NCBI GenBank assembly: GCA_003022005.1
Contig: PXRQ01000019.1
Span: forward strand, 5,218-17,937
Origin: Halobacteriales archaeon QS_5_70_15
GTDB taxonomy: Archaea > Halobacteriota > Halobacteria > Halobacteriales > Haloarculaceae
Reading direction: 5' to 3'
DNA length: 12,720 nt
Shown here: positions 1-6,663 of the stretch, piece after piece
How positions within the stretch are numbered: position 1 is the first letter of the stretch
How the letters are laid out: each line of letters starts with the position of its first letter
Notes under the pieces: generated by a model
The model's database searches: none
Told to the model about the DNA's origin: nothing
What the model saw: only the letters and a program-made list of their open reading frames with translations
Made by a program: the position numbers and the translations under genes

Positions 1-390
1 GCGGCGGTGGTGGAACACCGCCTCACACGTCGTACACCGCCTGACCGACTCGACCTCGCGGCTGGCGGGCGGGGCCCCGACGGCCAGCACGACGGCGGGG
101 TCGTCCGCCGGGGCGTACGCGTGGTGGAACTCGCCCGGGGCAAAGCGGACCGCCTCCCCCGCTCGGACGCGGACGTCGCCACCCCCGGTCTCGAACGTGG
201 CGGCTCCCGACAGAACGACGAACACCTCCTCCTGGTCGTGGTGCGTGTGGTATCCGCCCGAGATCCGGCCCCCGGGCTCGACGTCGTACCGGTTGACTGC
301 CACGTCCGTGGCACCGAGCCCGTCCGTCAGGACGCGGAGCGCCGGGTTCAGTTCGGAGGGGTCGACCTCCTCGACCGCCACTCTCTCCAT
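1..390 (-). CDS. Cupin-domain protein with Cys-rich tail, 3' end outside window
   Basis: The minus strand is open from an ATG at 390 to the window edge (130 codons, no stop), so the C-terminus is missing. Residues about 40-110 form a cupin barrel. The first cupin motif is seen as GGYHTHHDQEEVFVVLSG, with the His-x-His and the Glu that usually bind the metal. The second motif is seen as APGEFHH. After the barrel comes a tail with CTTC followed by two His, which could be half of a small zinc site completed beyond the edge. Single-domain cupins of this kind often sense or modify small molecules, but the substrate cannot be read from sequence. It lies 181 bp downstream of the permease on the same strand and may have its own weak promoter. 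Fold confidence is high; function is unknown. Confidence 0.85.
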   Translation of the reverse strand, partial: MERVAVEEVDPSELNPALRVLTDGLGATDVAVNRYDVEPGGRISGGYHTHHDQEEVFVVLSGAATFETGGGDVRVRAGEAVRFAPGEFHHAYAPADDPAVVLAVGAPPASREVESVRRCTTCEAVFHHRR

Positions 391-411
391 GCGGCCTCGA
401 GCGGCGGGCGG

Positions 412-419
412 GTGATAAC
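412..419 (-). promoter_or_regulatory. Weak TATA-like element for the cupin gene
   Basis: On the minus strand GGTTATCACC lies about 25 bp upstream of the cupin ATG at 390, the spacing expected for a leaderless haloarchaeal mRNA. The match to a TATA box is weak. The tandem repeat at 421-460 sits directly upstream, where BRE or regulator contacts would fall. Confidence 0.35.
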
Positions 420-420
420 C

Positions 421-460
421 GTCCGGGGGGACCGAGCGCCGTCCGGGGGGACCGAGCGCC
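421..460. repeat. Tandem 20-bp direct repeat, two perfect copies
   Basis: The 20-bp unit GTCCGGGGGGACCGAGCGCC occurs twice without a gap (421-440 and 441-460), followed by a decayed third copy at about 461-475. It fills the region directly upstream of the cupin gene and downstream of the permease stop. Within each unit GTCC and GGAC form a short inverted repeat around the G-run. It could be a regulator site array or simple slippage in GC-rich intergenic DNA. Confidence 0.8.
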
Positions 461-571
461 GCCCGGGGACACCGACCCGCCCGCGGTCCCTCGTCCGGAC
501 CGTCGTAGTCGTCCGTCGGCGAGCGCCGATCCGGTCCGGAGGCTCACCGGTGGACCGGTAGGCCCGTCGTA

Positions 572-1987
572 TCAGACGTTGCCCGACAGGAACCCGCCGG
601 TACGGACGACGAAGTAGACGATGAACGCGAACGCGAGCCCCCACTGGGCCATCGAGACGTCGCTCGCCTCGCCGGTCGCGGCCTTCACCACCGGGTAGGA
701 GATGATGCCGGCGGCGATGCCGTAACCGATGTTGAACGTGAACGGCATGATCAGCACCGTCATTCCCGCGGGTATCGCGTGGGTGACGTCGTCCCACTGG
801 ACGTCGACGAGGTTCCGGAGCATGATGACCGCCACCACCACCAGCGCGATGTGCGAGGCGTACAGGGGGATGGCGGCGGCCAGCGGGACGATGGCCAGCG
901 CGGCGAGGAACAGCGCCGCCACCACGAGCGCGGTCATCCCGGTCCGGCCACCCTCCTCGACGCCGGTCGCGGACTCGATGTAGGTCGTCACCGTCGAGGT
1001 GCCGAGGATCCCCCCGACGGTGGTGCCGACGGCGTCGGCCATCAGGGGCTTCTCGATCTCCGGGAGGTCCCCGTTCTCGTCGAGGAAGCCGCCGGCCTGC
1101 GAGACGCCGGTGAGCGTCCCCGCGGTATCGAAGAAGTCCACGAAGAAGAACGTGAACACCACCAGCGCGAACGAGAACGCCTCGACGGAGCCGAGCCCCT
1201 CGAGGAACGCCCCCGCCAGCGGCGTGACGTCGTAGTTGGCGCCCGCGCCGAGGTTCCCCCGGAGTTCCCCCGCGGCCTCCGCCCCGACGAGGCCGCTGGC
1301 GGCGACGGCGTAGCCGGCGGCCGCCGTCGCGAGGACGCCGACGAGGATGCTGCCCCGGATCCCCCGGGCGTACAGCGCGAACGTGGAGAACAGCCCCACC
1401 ACGGAGACGATGGCGACCGGATCGGACGCGACCGGCCCGAGGGTGACGTACGTCGCCGGGTCCGCGACGACGACGCGCATCTCCTCCAAGCCGATGATGG
1501 CGAGGAACGCGCCGATACCGGCCCCGACCGCGAACTTCACCGGCTCGGGGAACGCCTCGATGATGTACTTGCGGGCGCCGGCGACCGTGAGGAGGATGAA
1601 GACGACCCCCTCGACGACCACCGCCCCGAGCGCCGTCTGCCACGCCACCCCCAGGCTCCCGACGACGGTGAACGCGAAGAAGGCGTTCAGGCCCAGCCCC
1701 GGCGCCTGCGCGAACGGTCTGTTGGCGTACAGCGCCATGATGACCGTCGCCACGAACGCCGCGATGATCGTGACGACCGCCACCGCCTGCACCGTCTCCC
1801 CGTAGGAGAGTCCGGGGACGATGATCCCCGGCTTCTCCCCCTCGATGCCCACCAGGATGCCCGGGTTGACGACGACGATGTAGCTCATCGTCAGGAACGT
1901 CGTCAGCCCGGCCAGCACCTCCGTCCGGAGGTCCGTCCCGTACCCCTCGAACCCGAAGTAGTCCGACAGCGCGTCAGTTGCGGCCAT
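572..1987 (-). CDS. NCS2-family permease, guanine/hypoxanthine (AzgA/PbuG) type
   Basis: A 471-residue integral membrane protein, probably a proton-coupled purine importer. It shows the hallmarks of the COG2252 branch of NCS2 transporters: an N-terminal YFGFEGYGTDLRTE followed by AGLTTFLTMSYIVVVNP (residues 10-42), PGLGLNAFFAF (96-106), FFVDFFDTAGTL in the central substrate-binding half-helix (281-292), and GTSTVTTYIESATGVEEGG (329-347). There are about 12-14 hydrophobic segments along the length. The ATG at 1987 was preferred over the upstream ATG at 2017 because family members begin close to the ALSDYFGFE segment and because it fits the TATA element at 2019-2031. The neighbouring phosphoribosyltransferase-like regulator shares an upstream palindrome with it, which supports a purine role. 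Guanine or hypoxanthine over xanthine or uracil is inferred from subfamily resemblance. Confidence 0.93.
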   Translation of the reverse strand: MAATDALSDYFGFEGYGTDLRTEVLAGLTTFLTMSYIVVVNPGILVGIEGEKPGIIVPGLSYGETVQAVAVVTIIAAFVATVIMALYANRPFAQAPGLGLNAFFAFTVVGSLGVAWQTALGAVVVEGVVFILLTVAGARKYIIEAFPEPVKFAVGAGIGAFLAIIGLEEMRVVVADPATYVTLGPVASDPVAIVSVVGLFSTFALYARGIRGSILVGVLATAAAGYAVAASGLVGAEAAGELRGNLGAGANYDVTPLAGAFLEGLGSVEAFSFALVVFTFFFVDFFDTAGTLTGVSQAGGFLDENGDLPEIEKPLMADAVGTTVGGILGTSTVTTYIESATGVEEGGRTGMTALVVAALFLAALAIVPLAAAIPLYASHIALVVVAVIMLRNLVDVQWDDVTHAIPAGMTVLIMPFTFNIGYGIAAGIISYPVVKAATGEASDVSMAQWGLAFAFIVYFVVRTGGFLSGNV

Positions 1988-2018
1988 GATGCACGTTCGA
2001 GCATGGCGGACAGTCACG

Positions 2019-2031
2019 ATTTAAATATTTT
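2019..2031 (-). promoter_or_regulatory. TATA element of the NCS2 permease promoter
   Basis: An AT island (minus strand AAAATATTTAAAT) stands out in GC-rich DNA. Its centre is about 37 bp upstream of the ATG at 1987, giving a predicted start of transcription near 1998 and a leader of roughly 10 nt. It is one of the clearest promoters in the window. Confidence 0.75.
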
Positions 2032-2052
2032 CCTCTCGGCTCGGAACACCTA

Positions 2053-2065
2053 TACACGAACGTGG
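2053..2065 (-). promoter_or_regulatory. Candidate operator, copy 1 (CACGTTCGTG palindrome)
   Basis: Minus strand CCACGTTCGTGTA (the reverse complement is TACACGAACGTGG) contains the inverted repeat CACG-TT-CGTG. The identical 13 bp occur at 3012-3024 upstream of the HTH-phosphoribosyltransferase gene. Here the palindrome centre is about 35 bp upstream of the TATA centre. Resemblance between the two promoters continues past the 13 bp (TAYAG, then TTC). The bound protein is unknown; the neighbouring fusion regulator is the obvious candidate. Confidence 0.6.
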
Positions 2066-2114
2066 ATACCGAACGCATCGAGGACGCGCCCCGGACGCCG
2101 GATCCGGCGCCCGT

Positions 2115-2138
2115 CCGCTCCCGTCCCGACGGGAGCGG
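2115..2138. repeat. Perfect 11-bp inverted repeat (strong hairpin)
   Basis: CCGCTCCCGTC and GACGGGAGCGG are exact reverse complements separated by two bases. The hairpin lies between the palindromic element after the regulator gene and the permease promoter. It could act as a transcription barrier or terminator for the regulator mRNA, although there is no following T-run. A 14-bp palindrome (CGCCGGATCCGGCG, 2096-2109) lies beside it. Confidence 0.6.
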
Positions 2139-2160
2139 TCCGCAGTCCGGACCGGGCTCG

Positions 2161-2239
2161 TACGGTCGTGCGTACCGATGTACCGGCGATCGCCCGGCCG
2201 GGATCGGCGATCATCGGTAACGGACGACGCACGACCGTA
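2161..2239 (-). repeat. Palindromic element, copy A, abutting a stop codon
   Basis: Read on the minus strand, this 79-bp element starts immediately after the TGA of the HTH-phosphoribosyltransferase gene. Its ends are a perfect 13-bp inverted repeat (TACGGTCGTGCGT). Inside, ACCGATG pairs with CATCGGT, and two further 4-bp helices and a GC-rich tip follow, so the whole can fold into one long hairpin with an 8-nt bulge on the 5' side. Copy B at 6664-6743 is nearly identical, and the match includes the TGA before it and CGAG after it: 87 aligned columns with 6 substitutions and one 1-nt gap by hand alignment. It may be a 3'-UTR or terminator element, or a small palindromic mobile repeat. Confidence 0.85.
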
Positions 2240-2953
2240 TCAGTCCAGCGCGGTCAGCGCGGCGACCGGCGCGTCGACCCGCTCGCGGGCGCGGTCCATC
2301 CCCTCCTCGCCGACGCGGATGAGCGCGAACACGCCCGTCACGTCCGCGCCGGCCCGCTCCGCGATGTCGAACAGGAGTTCCTGAGTCTCGCCCGACCGGA
2401 TGAGGTCGTCGACCACGAGCACCGAGTCGCCGGGGGCCACCGCGTGCGCGGGGAGGTAGTACGTCAGCTCGATGCCGGACTGGAGTCTCCCCCGGGATTC
2501 GATGAACTCCTCGACGGCCGTCTCTCGGGTCTTCTTCGCGTAGGCGACGGGCGCGTCGAAGTGGTTCGCCATCGCCGCCGCCAGCGTGATGCCGTCCGTC
2601 GCCGCCGTCAGCACCACGTCCGGGCGTTCGAACCCGAACGCCTCGACGGCGACGGGGGGGACGAGGTCCAGCAGCGACTGGTCGAACACCACGCGCGTGT
2701 TGTCGACGTATCCCTCCTCGTCGGTCTCGATGCGGGCCGCGAACTCCTCCTCGAGCAGGCCCCGCCCGACGTCGGCGACGACCTCCCGGGCGCGTTCGAC
2801 ACCCGGGAGGACGTGACCGTTCACGTAGCGGTTCAGATCCCCCGCGGGGAGGCCGGTTTCGGCCGCCAGCTGGTCGTAGGTGCGGGTACGCTTGCGCGTC
2901 CGCAGCACCCGGACGGCCCGCAACTGGAGGGCTGCCTTCTCCGCGCGGTTCAT
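2240..2953 (-). CDS. HTH-phosphoribosyltransferase fusion, likely purine-responsive regulator
   Basis: A 237-residue protein. Residues about 22-60 form a helix-turn-helix (YDQLAAETGLPAGDLNRYVNG). Residues about 85-237 form a type I phosphoribosyltransferase domain with the PRPP-binding signature VLVVDDLIRSGET (178-190). It contains AYAKKTRETAVEEFIESR at 137-154 and SGIELTYYLPAHAV at 159-172, where purine-type enzymes carry their base and flexible-loop segments. Such genes are often annotated as adenine phosphoribosyltransferase, but the HTH argues for a regulator, as in GfcR and bacterial PurR. The start at 2953 was chosen over in-frame starts at 2980 and 3016 because the MNRAEKAALQLRAVRVL segment begins the conserved region and the TATA element at 2981-2990 would exclude the longer forms. 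Its promoter shares a palindrome with the permease gene. Whether it keeps catalytic activity is open. Confidence 0.85.
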   Translation of the reverse strand: MNRAEKAALQLRAVRVLRTRKRTRTYDQLAAETGLPAGDLNRYVNGHVLPGVERAREVVADVGRGLLEEEFAARIETDEEGYVDNTRVVFDQSLLDLVPPVAVEAFGFERPDVVLTAATDGITLAAAMANHFDAPVAYAKKTRETAVEEFIESRGRLQSGIELTYYLPAHAVAPGDSVLVVDDLIRSGETQELLFDIAERAGADVTGVFALIRVGEEGMDRARERVDAPVAALTALD

Positions 2954-2980
2954 GTGAGTCCCGGGCGGTCGCACGGACAT

Positions 2981-2990
2981 GGGTATTTCG
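2981..2990 (-). promoter_or_regulatory. TATA-like element of the HTH-phosphoribosyltransferase gene
   Basis: Minus strand CGAAATACCC lies about 33 bp upstream of the ATG at 2953, predicting transcription from about 2960 and a very short leader. The match is moderate, but position and local AT content fit, and the palindrome at 3012-3024 lies the same distance further upstream as at the permease promoter. Confidence 0.5.
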
Positions 2991-3011
2991 GTACAGCAGG
3001 GCGAAGAACTG

Positions 3012-3024
3012 TACACGAACGTGG
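3012..3024 (-). promoter_or_regulatory. Candidate operator, copy 2 (CACGTTCGTG palindrome)
   Basis: Minus strand CCACGTTCGTGTA, identical over 13 bp to copy 1 at 2053-2065. The palindrome centre is about 33 bp upstream of the TATA-like element centre, against about 35 bp at copy 1. A site here upstream of the regulator's own gene suggests autoregulation. A location upstream of BRE/TATA is more usual for an activator than for a repressor. Confidence 0.6.
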
Positions 3025-3067
3025 GAGAGGGAGAGGGGGTTCTCGCCCGGCCCCCCCCGCCGCGGGT

Positions 3068-3637
3068 TCAGTCCCCCGGATCGGCGTCGGCGCCCGCCAG
3101 CAGCTCCGAGGCGGTGACGAGCGCCTCCAGTGCCACGCCCGCGTCGGCGAGGTTCTCGCGGGCCCCCTCCTCGCGGTCCACGACGACGAGCACCCGCTCG
3201 ACCACCGCGCCCGCCTCGCGGAGCGCCTCGACGGCGTCGATGGCCGACCCGCCCGTGGTGGCGATGTCCTCGAGGACGACGAGCTCCTCGCCCGCCTCGA
3301 ACCGGCCCTCGATGCGGTTGCCGGTGCCGTACTCCTTGGCCGCCTTCCGGACGATCACGTACTCGTTCCCGCCGACCATGCTCGTCGCCGCGACCAGCGG
3401 CACCGCGCCGAGGGCCACCCCCGCGAGCTCGGCGTCATCGACCCGCTCGGCGAACCGCTCGGCGATCAGCCCCAGACACGCGGGGTCCGTCTCGAACAGG
3501 TACTTGTCGACGTAGTAGTTCGACGTGCCGCCGGAGGAGAGCTCGAACTCCCCGAACGTCACCGCCTCCGCGGCCCGCAGCGACTCGATGAGCTCCGCGT
3601 CGGCGCCACCACGTCCGCCGTCGTCTCCGGTGGTCAT
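3068..3637 (-). CDS. pyrE: Orotate phosphoribosyltransferase
   Basis: The enzyme joins orotate and PRPP to form orotidine 5'-monophosphate in de novo pyrimidine synthesis. The 189 residues cover the whole family. Visible are [19 protein letters not shown] (28-46) with the orotate-binding segment, the flexible-loop segment [16 protein letters not shown] (96-111), and the PRPP motif [13 protein letters not shown] (120-132). There is no HTH, so this is the biosynthetic enzyme rather than a GfcR-type regulator. The ATG at 3637 gives a slightly long Gly/Asp-rich N-terminus before AELIESL, which is common in haloarchaea. It is 114 bp upstream of the HTH-phosphoribosyltransferase gene and 55 bp downstream of the lipoprotein. 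A weak TATA (CTTACGA, about 3663-3669) would give a leaderless mRNA. Confidence 0.94.
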   Translation of the reverse strand: MTTGDDGGRGGADAELIESLRAAEAVTFGEFELSSGGTSNYYVDKYLFETDPACLGLIAERFAERVDDAELAGVALGAVPLVAATSMVGGNEYVIVRKAAKEYGTGNRIEGRFEAGEELVVLEDIATTGGSAIDAVEALREAGAVVERVLVVVDREEGARENLADAGVALEALVTASELLAGADADPGD

Positions 3638-3692
3638 GCCCGGTCGTGAGCGCGGATCGGTCGTAAGTGGTGTGGAACGGGCCCGGTCGCGG

Positions 3693-4373
3693 TCAGCCGA
3701 GGGCCACGACGAACCCGCCCTCGGTGCCGACGTACGCCTCCGACCCGACGACAGTCGCCCGCGTGAGGTCGCCGGGGTGGGCGAACGACCACCGCTCGGA
3801 CCCGTCGTGGGTCAGCCCCGCGAGGCCGTCGGGTCCCTTCTCGGGCCCCCGGGTCGCGGCGACGACCCCCGCCTCGTTCGCGTGAACCCCCACGACGTGC
3901 TCGTCGACCGAGCGGACCCACCGCCGCGACCCGTCCGGGGCGACGGCGTGGACCCCGCCCTCGACGGCCCGTGGCGGGCCGCCGACACCCGCGCGGGCCT
4001 CGTAGCGCCAGCGCTTCCCGCCCGAGCGGTCGAAGGCGTAGACGTTCTCGGCCGCCTCCGGACGGAAGTGCTCCCGGGGCGGGGTGTTCCCGTTCCGCCT
4101 GCCCGCGACGTAGAGCGTCCCCTCGTGGACGGTCGGACGGTACCGGACCGACCCGCCGAGGTCGCGTATCCACCGGACCGCCGGCCCGGAGGGCGCCGCG
4201 GGGGTCCGCGTGGGGCTGGCCTCCGGACCGCCAGTGTGGGTGTCTGTCCGGGGCGTCCCGGCCGTCGTCGGCTCCGGGGTCCGCGAGGGAGTCTCGCCCG
4301 GTCCCGGGTCGCCGGTACACCCCGCGAGGCCGGCCGTCGCGAGCGCGGTCAGGAGGTCGCGTCCGGAGGGCAC
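3693..4373 (-). CDS. Small lipoprotein with PQQ-like beta-propeller repeats
   Basis: A 226-residue secreted lipoprotein. It starts at GTG (4373) with a short hydrophobic stretch ending in the lipobox LAGC (16-19), so Cys19 would be lipidated outside the membrane. The signal has a single Arg (PSGRDLL) where haloarchaeal Tat lipoproteins usually have two. Residues 20-65 are a Pro/Thr/Ser-rich linker. From about 66 there are propeller-type repeats: [16 protein letters not shown]...[54 protein letters not shown] and [15 protein letters not shown]. With only about four to five blades it is shorter than the usual seven- or eight-blade PQQ proteins, so it may be a truncated form. No PQQ-dehydrogenase active site is seen. 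It sits between tiaS and pyrE with short gaps; the role is unknown, perhaps a surface scaffold. Confidence 0.75.
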   Translation of the reverse strand: MPSGRDLLTALATAGLAGCTGDPGPGETPSRTPEPTTAGTPRTDTHTGGPEASPTRTPAAPSGPAVRWIRDLGGSVRYRPTVHEGTLYVAGRRNGNTPPREHFRPEAAENVYAFDRSGGKRWRYEARAGVGGPPRAVEGGVHAVAPDGSRRWVRSVDEHVVGVHANEAGVVAATRGPEKGPDGLAGLTHDGSERWSFAHPGDLTRATVVGSEAYVGTEGGFVVALG

Positions 4374-4449
4374 GTCGGTCGTTCCCGGGCGGCCCGGAAT
4401 AGGCCTCGTGGAGGCACAAGCGGGTCTTTGACCGACGACGGCGCCCCCC

Positions 4450-5644
4450 TCAGCGCTCGGGGTGGGTCGGCGCGTCGAACCCGCCGCGGACGAGCGGCTT
4501 CGCGACGTGCCGGCGGGCGACCGGCGGGACCTCGTACCACCCGGGTTCGAGGCCGCGCTCGACCGGCCGCTCGGCCTTCCCCGCCGCGCCCGTCCCGCAG
4601 TCCCGGCACCGGTAGCCCTGATTCCGCCCCGCCGAGGACATCCGGCGGCCGCAGTCCGGGCAGGTCGGGTTCACCGGTTCGGTCCGCACGGGGTCCCGGA
4701 CGGCGAACTTCTCGAGTTTGAGCGTTCCGTCACTCACCTCGCCACAGGCGGTGAGCCGGTCGCCGACCCGGAGCGCACGGACCCGGTCGCGGAACCGCTT
4801 GGTGGGCTCGAACGCCGCACACCGGAGGCTCGCGTCGCCGTCCGCGAGGTCGAAGAAGACGTGCCCGGTGGGCGTCGGTCCCCTGGTTCGTGACGAACGT
4901 CTCCCGGCGCTCGACCGGCTCGGACTCGATGCCCTCGCTGACCCGCCGGCACGCCCCGGGGTCGTCCCCCCGGATCCCGTGGAGCACCGGTCCCGGGGTG
5001 TGTGGCACGCAGACCGCCTCGGCCTCGGCCCGGTCGACGGTGTCCCAGACCGTCGGGTACCCGGTATCGGCGGCCGCGAAGACGGAGTCGTGGTCGACCT
5101 CCCGGGGGGTTCCCCACCGCCCGGACTCGCGGTAGGCGATGACCTCGTAGGTCGGCCCGTCGAACCCGCCGTCACCGTTCCAGGCCCGCCACGCGCCGAC
5201 GGCCGCGAGCGCCCCCACGACCCCGCGGCCGAGCTTCCAGTCCTCGCGGCGGTAGCCGCTCCCGTCGGCGAGTGCGCGCGCCTCCGCGGGGTCGACCTCC
5301 TCGCGGACCGCCCGGCGGGAGAACGCGGCGACCGCGTCCGGGACCGCTCCGGGGTCGCTCCCGGCGACCACCACGCCCGGGTTCGTGTCGGGGTCGTCGG
5401 TCTCGGCGGCGGCCGCGACCGCATCGCTCGCGAGGTCGAACGCCCTCCCCGGGGCGACGTCCGCGTGGACCGCGAGCGCGGCGTTCCCGCGGGTCTTGTA
5501 CGGGACTGCGGGGTTCAGCCGGACGAGACAGAGCCGCTCGACCGTCCCCTCGCGCCGGAGCCGCTCGGCGAGCCGTGCGGCCACGTACGTCGTGCACATC
5601 CCCCGCTCGCGGGAGTCCGTGTCGTCGAGCCCGACGATGGTCAC
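4450..5644 (-). pseudogene. tiaS: tRNA(Ile2) 2-agmatinylcytidine synthetase, internal deletion plus frameshift
   Basis: TiaS uses ATP and agmatine to modify C34 of tRNA-Ile2 so that it reads AUA. The N-terminal part runs from ATG 5644 to about 4868 (259 codons) and contains the kinase-like signature MTIVGLDDTDSRERGMCTTY and LNPAVPYKTRGN. It carries on to ETFVTNQGTDAH, the entry of the OB-fold domain. There the frame breaks: base 4867 is left over, and the reading continues in another frame from 4866 as GHVFFDLADGD through the rest of the OB fold, the zinc ribbon CPDCG...CRDCG and the C-terminus at 4450 (138 codons). By memory of family members, about 25-30 residues between NQGTD and GHVFF (first OB-fold strands) are missing, so this is more than a one-base error. 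The sum of 397 codons is short for the family. A TATA element (GATATAG, 5693-5699) lies about 50 bp upstream. The protein should be essential in archaea, so an assembly error is a serious alternative. Confidence 0.85.
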
Positions 5645-5692
5645 GCCGGACGGTTCGGCGCCCCGGGGTAACCCCGTTGCGGTCCCGATTCC

Positions 5693-5699
5693 CCTATAT
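5693..5699 (-). promoter_or_regulatory. TATA element upstream of tiaS
   Basis: Minus strand GATATAG is the only AT-rich stretch upstream of the tiaS ATG at 5644. The distance of about 52 bp predicts a leader of about 25 nt. It lies in the divergent tiaS/COG1395 intergenic region. Confidence 0.45.
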
Positions 5700-5757
5700 C
5701 AACGTACCGCCGGGAAACCCCGGAATCGCGTGAGGGCGGCGTACCGTTCGGGGGAAA

Positions 5758-5766
5758 CACATATAC
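5758..5766 (+). promoter_or_regulatory. TATA element of the COG1395 regulator gene
   Basis: ACACATATACG lies about 28 bp upstream of the ATG at 5791, the exact spacing for a leaderless haloarchaeal transcript. The GGAGG at 5771-5775 between TATA and ATG would then not be transcribed. Confidence 0.55.
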
Positions 5767-5790
5767 GTCAGGAGGGGACTATGTATCCCT

Positions 5791-6663
5791 ATGTCCCGGT
5801 CGGCACTGGTCGGTAACGTGACCGCGATGCTGGAGGACGCGGGGTTCGGGGTGAGCGACCGGTGTGCCATCCGTCCGAAGAGCTTCGACGTCGCCGCCCG
5901 CCGGGGCGAGGACGTCCTGCTGCTGAAGATCCTGGCCAACGTGGACGCGTTCGACGGCGCGACCGGCGCGGAGATGCGCCGGCTCGGGACCTACCTCGGC
6001 GCGACGCCGATGGTCGTCGGCCTGCGGACCCGCGACGAGGACCTCAAGCCGAGGGTGGTTTACTTCCGGCACGGTGTCCCGGTCATCGCGCCGGACACCG
6101 CGATGGACCTGTTTATCGAGGAAGTCCCGCCGCTCATCTACGCCGCTCCCGGGGGCCTGTACGTCAACATCGACGCGGAGATCCTCGAGGACGCCCGCGA
6201 GGAACGGGACTGGTCGCTCGGCCGACTCGCGAACGAACTCGGCGTCTCCAGGCGCACCGTCTCGAAGTACGAGGACGGCATGAACGCCAGCGTCGAGGTG
6301 GACCCCGAGGCCGATCCCGACGACGAACCCGTCATCTTCGCGCTCACCCGCGTCGGCTTCGACGTCCACCCCACCTCGCGAGCGCCATTTAAAGCGGTCA
6401 GCGAGGACACCGACCGGAGCGAGGGCGCGGTGCTGACGGGCCACTCCGAGTTCAACCGGACCGCCGAGAAGCGCGCGCGCATCATGTCTTCGGTCGGCGA
6501 GGTCACCCGGACCCGGTCGCTGTACGTCGTCGACCGGGCCACCCGCGACAGCGTCGACGGGACCGCGCTGGTCGAGCGCGAGGAGATCGAGGGAATCGAG
6601 GACGCCGACGACCTGCGGGACCTCATCCTGGAGCGCAGCGACGGCGCCGCCGAGTCGGCCTGA
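5791..6663 (+). CDS. COG1395-type HTH transcriptional regulator with internal in-frame gap
   Basis: A 290-residue archaeal regulator. Residues 1-130 are the conserved N-terminal domain of the family ([56 protein letters not shown]), of unknown molecular role. Residues 138-163 are an XRE-like helix-turn-helix ([20 protein letters not shown]). The C-terminal part (180-290) has [23 protein letters not shown] and [23 protein letters not shown]. After [10 protein letters not shown] (170, ending at base 6300) the sequence jumps directly to [11 protein letters not shown]. Family members, as recalled, continue with the last helix of the HTH domain and an acidic linker of roughly 30-40 residues. An in-frame deletion here would damage the DNA-binding fold. 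The start at 5791 matches the family N-terminus. Its TGA is followed directly by palindromic element B. Target genes are unknown. Confidence 0.85.
   Translation: MSRSALVGNVTAMLEDAGFGVSDRCAIRPKSFDVAARRGEDVLLLKILANVDAFDGATGAEMRRLGTYLGATPMVVGLRTRDEDLKPRVVYFRHGVPVIAPDTAMDLFIEEVPPLIYAAPGGLYVNIDAEILEDAREERDWSLGRLANELGVSRRTVSKYEDGMNASVEVDPEADPDDEPVIFALTRVGFDVHPTSRAPFKAVSEDTDRSEGAVLTGHSEFNRTAEKRARIMSSVGEVTRTRSLYVVDRATRDSVDGTALVEREEIEGIEDADDLRDLILERSDGAAESA

Noticed and set aside
348..1643. Minus-strand open frame (431 codons) overlapping the permease in another frame
   Set aside because: Arg/Gly/His-rich shadow of the permease frame, with no conserved segment.
779..3649. Very long plus-strand open frame (956 codons)
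   Set aside because: It lies antisense to the permease, the HTH-PRTase gene and most of pyrE. Composition is Arg/Asp/His-rich as expected from the complement of GC-rich haloarchaeal codons, and no domain is seen.
4860..4875. Programmed ribosomal frameshift in tiaS
   Set aside because: No slippery run is visible at the junction, and conserved residues are missing, which frameshifting would not cause.
4886..4898. GTTCG-TGA-CGAAC inverted repeat resembling the operator motif
   Set aside because: It lies in the conserved TiaS coding segment for FVTN and has no promoter context.
5781..5816. Eleven-codon upstream ORF with a GGAGG site overlapping the COG1395 gene start
   Set aside because: The TATA at 5758-5766 predicts a leaderless mRNA starting near 5789-5791, so the short ORF would not be transcribed.
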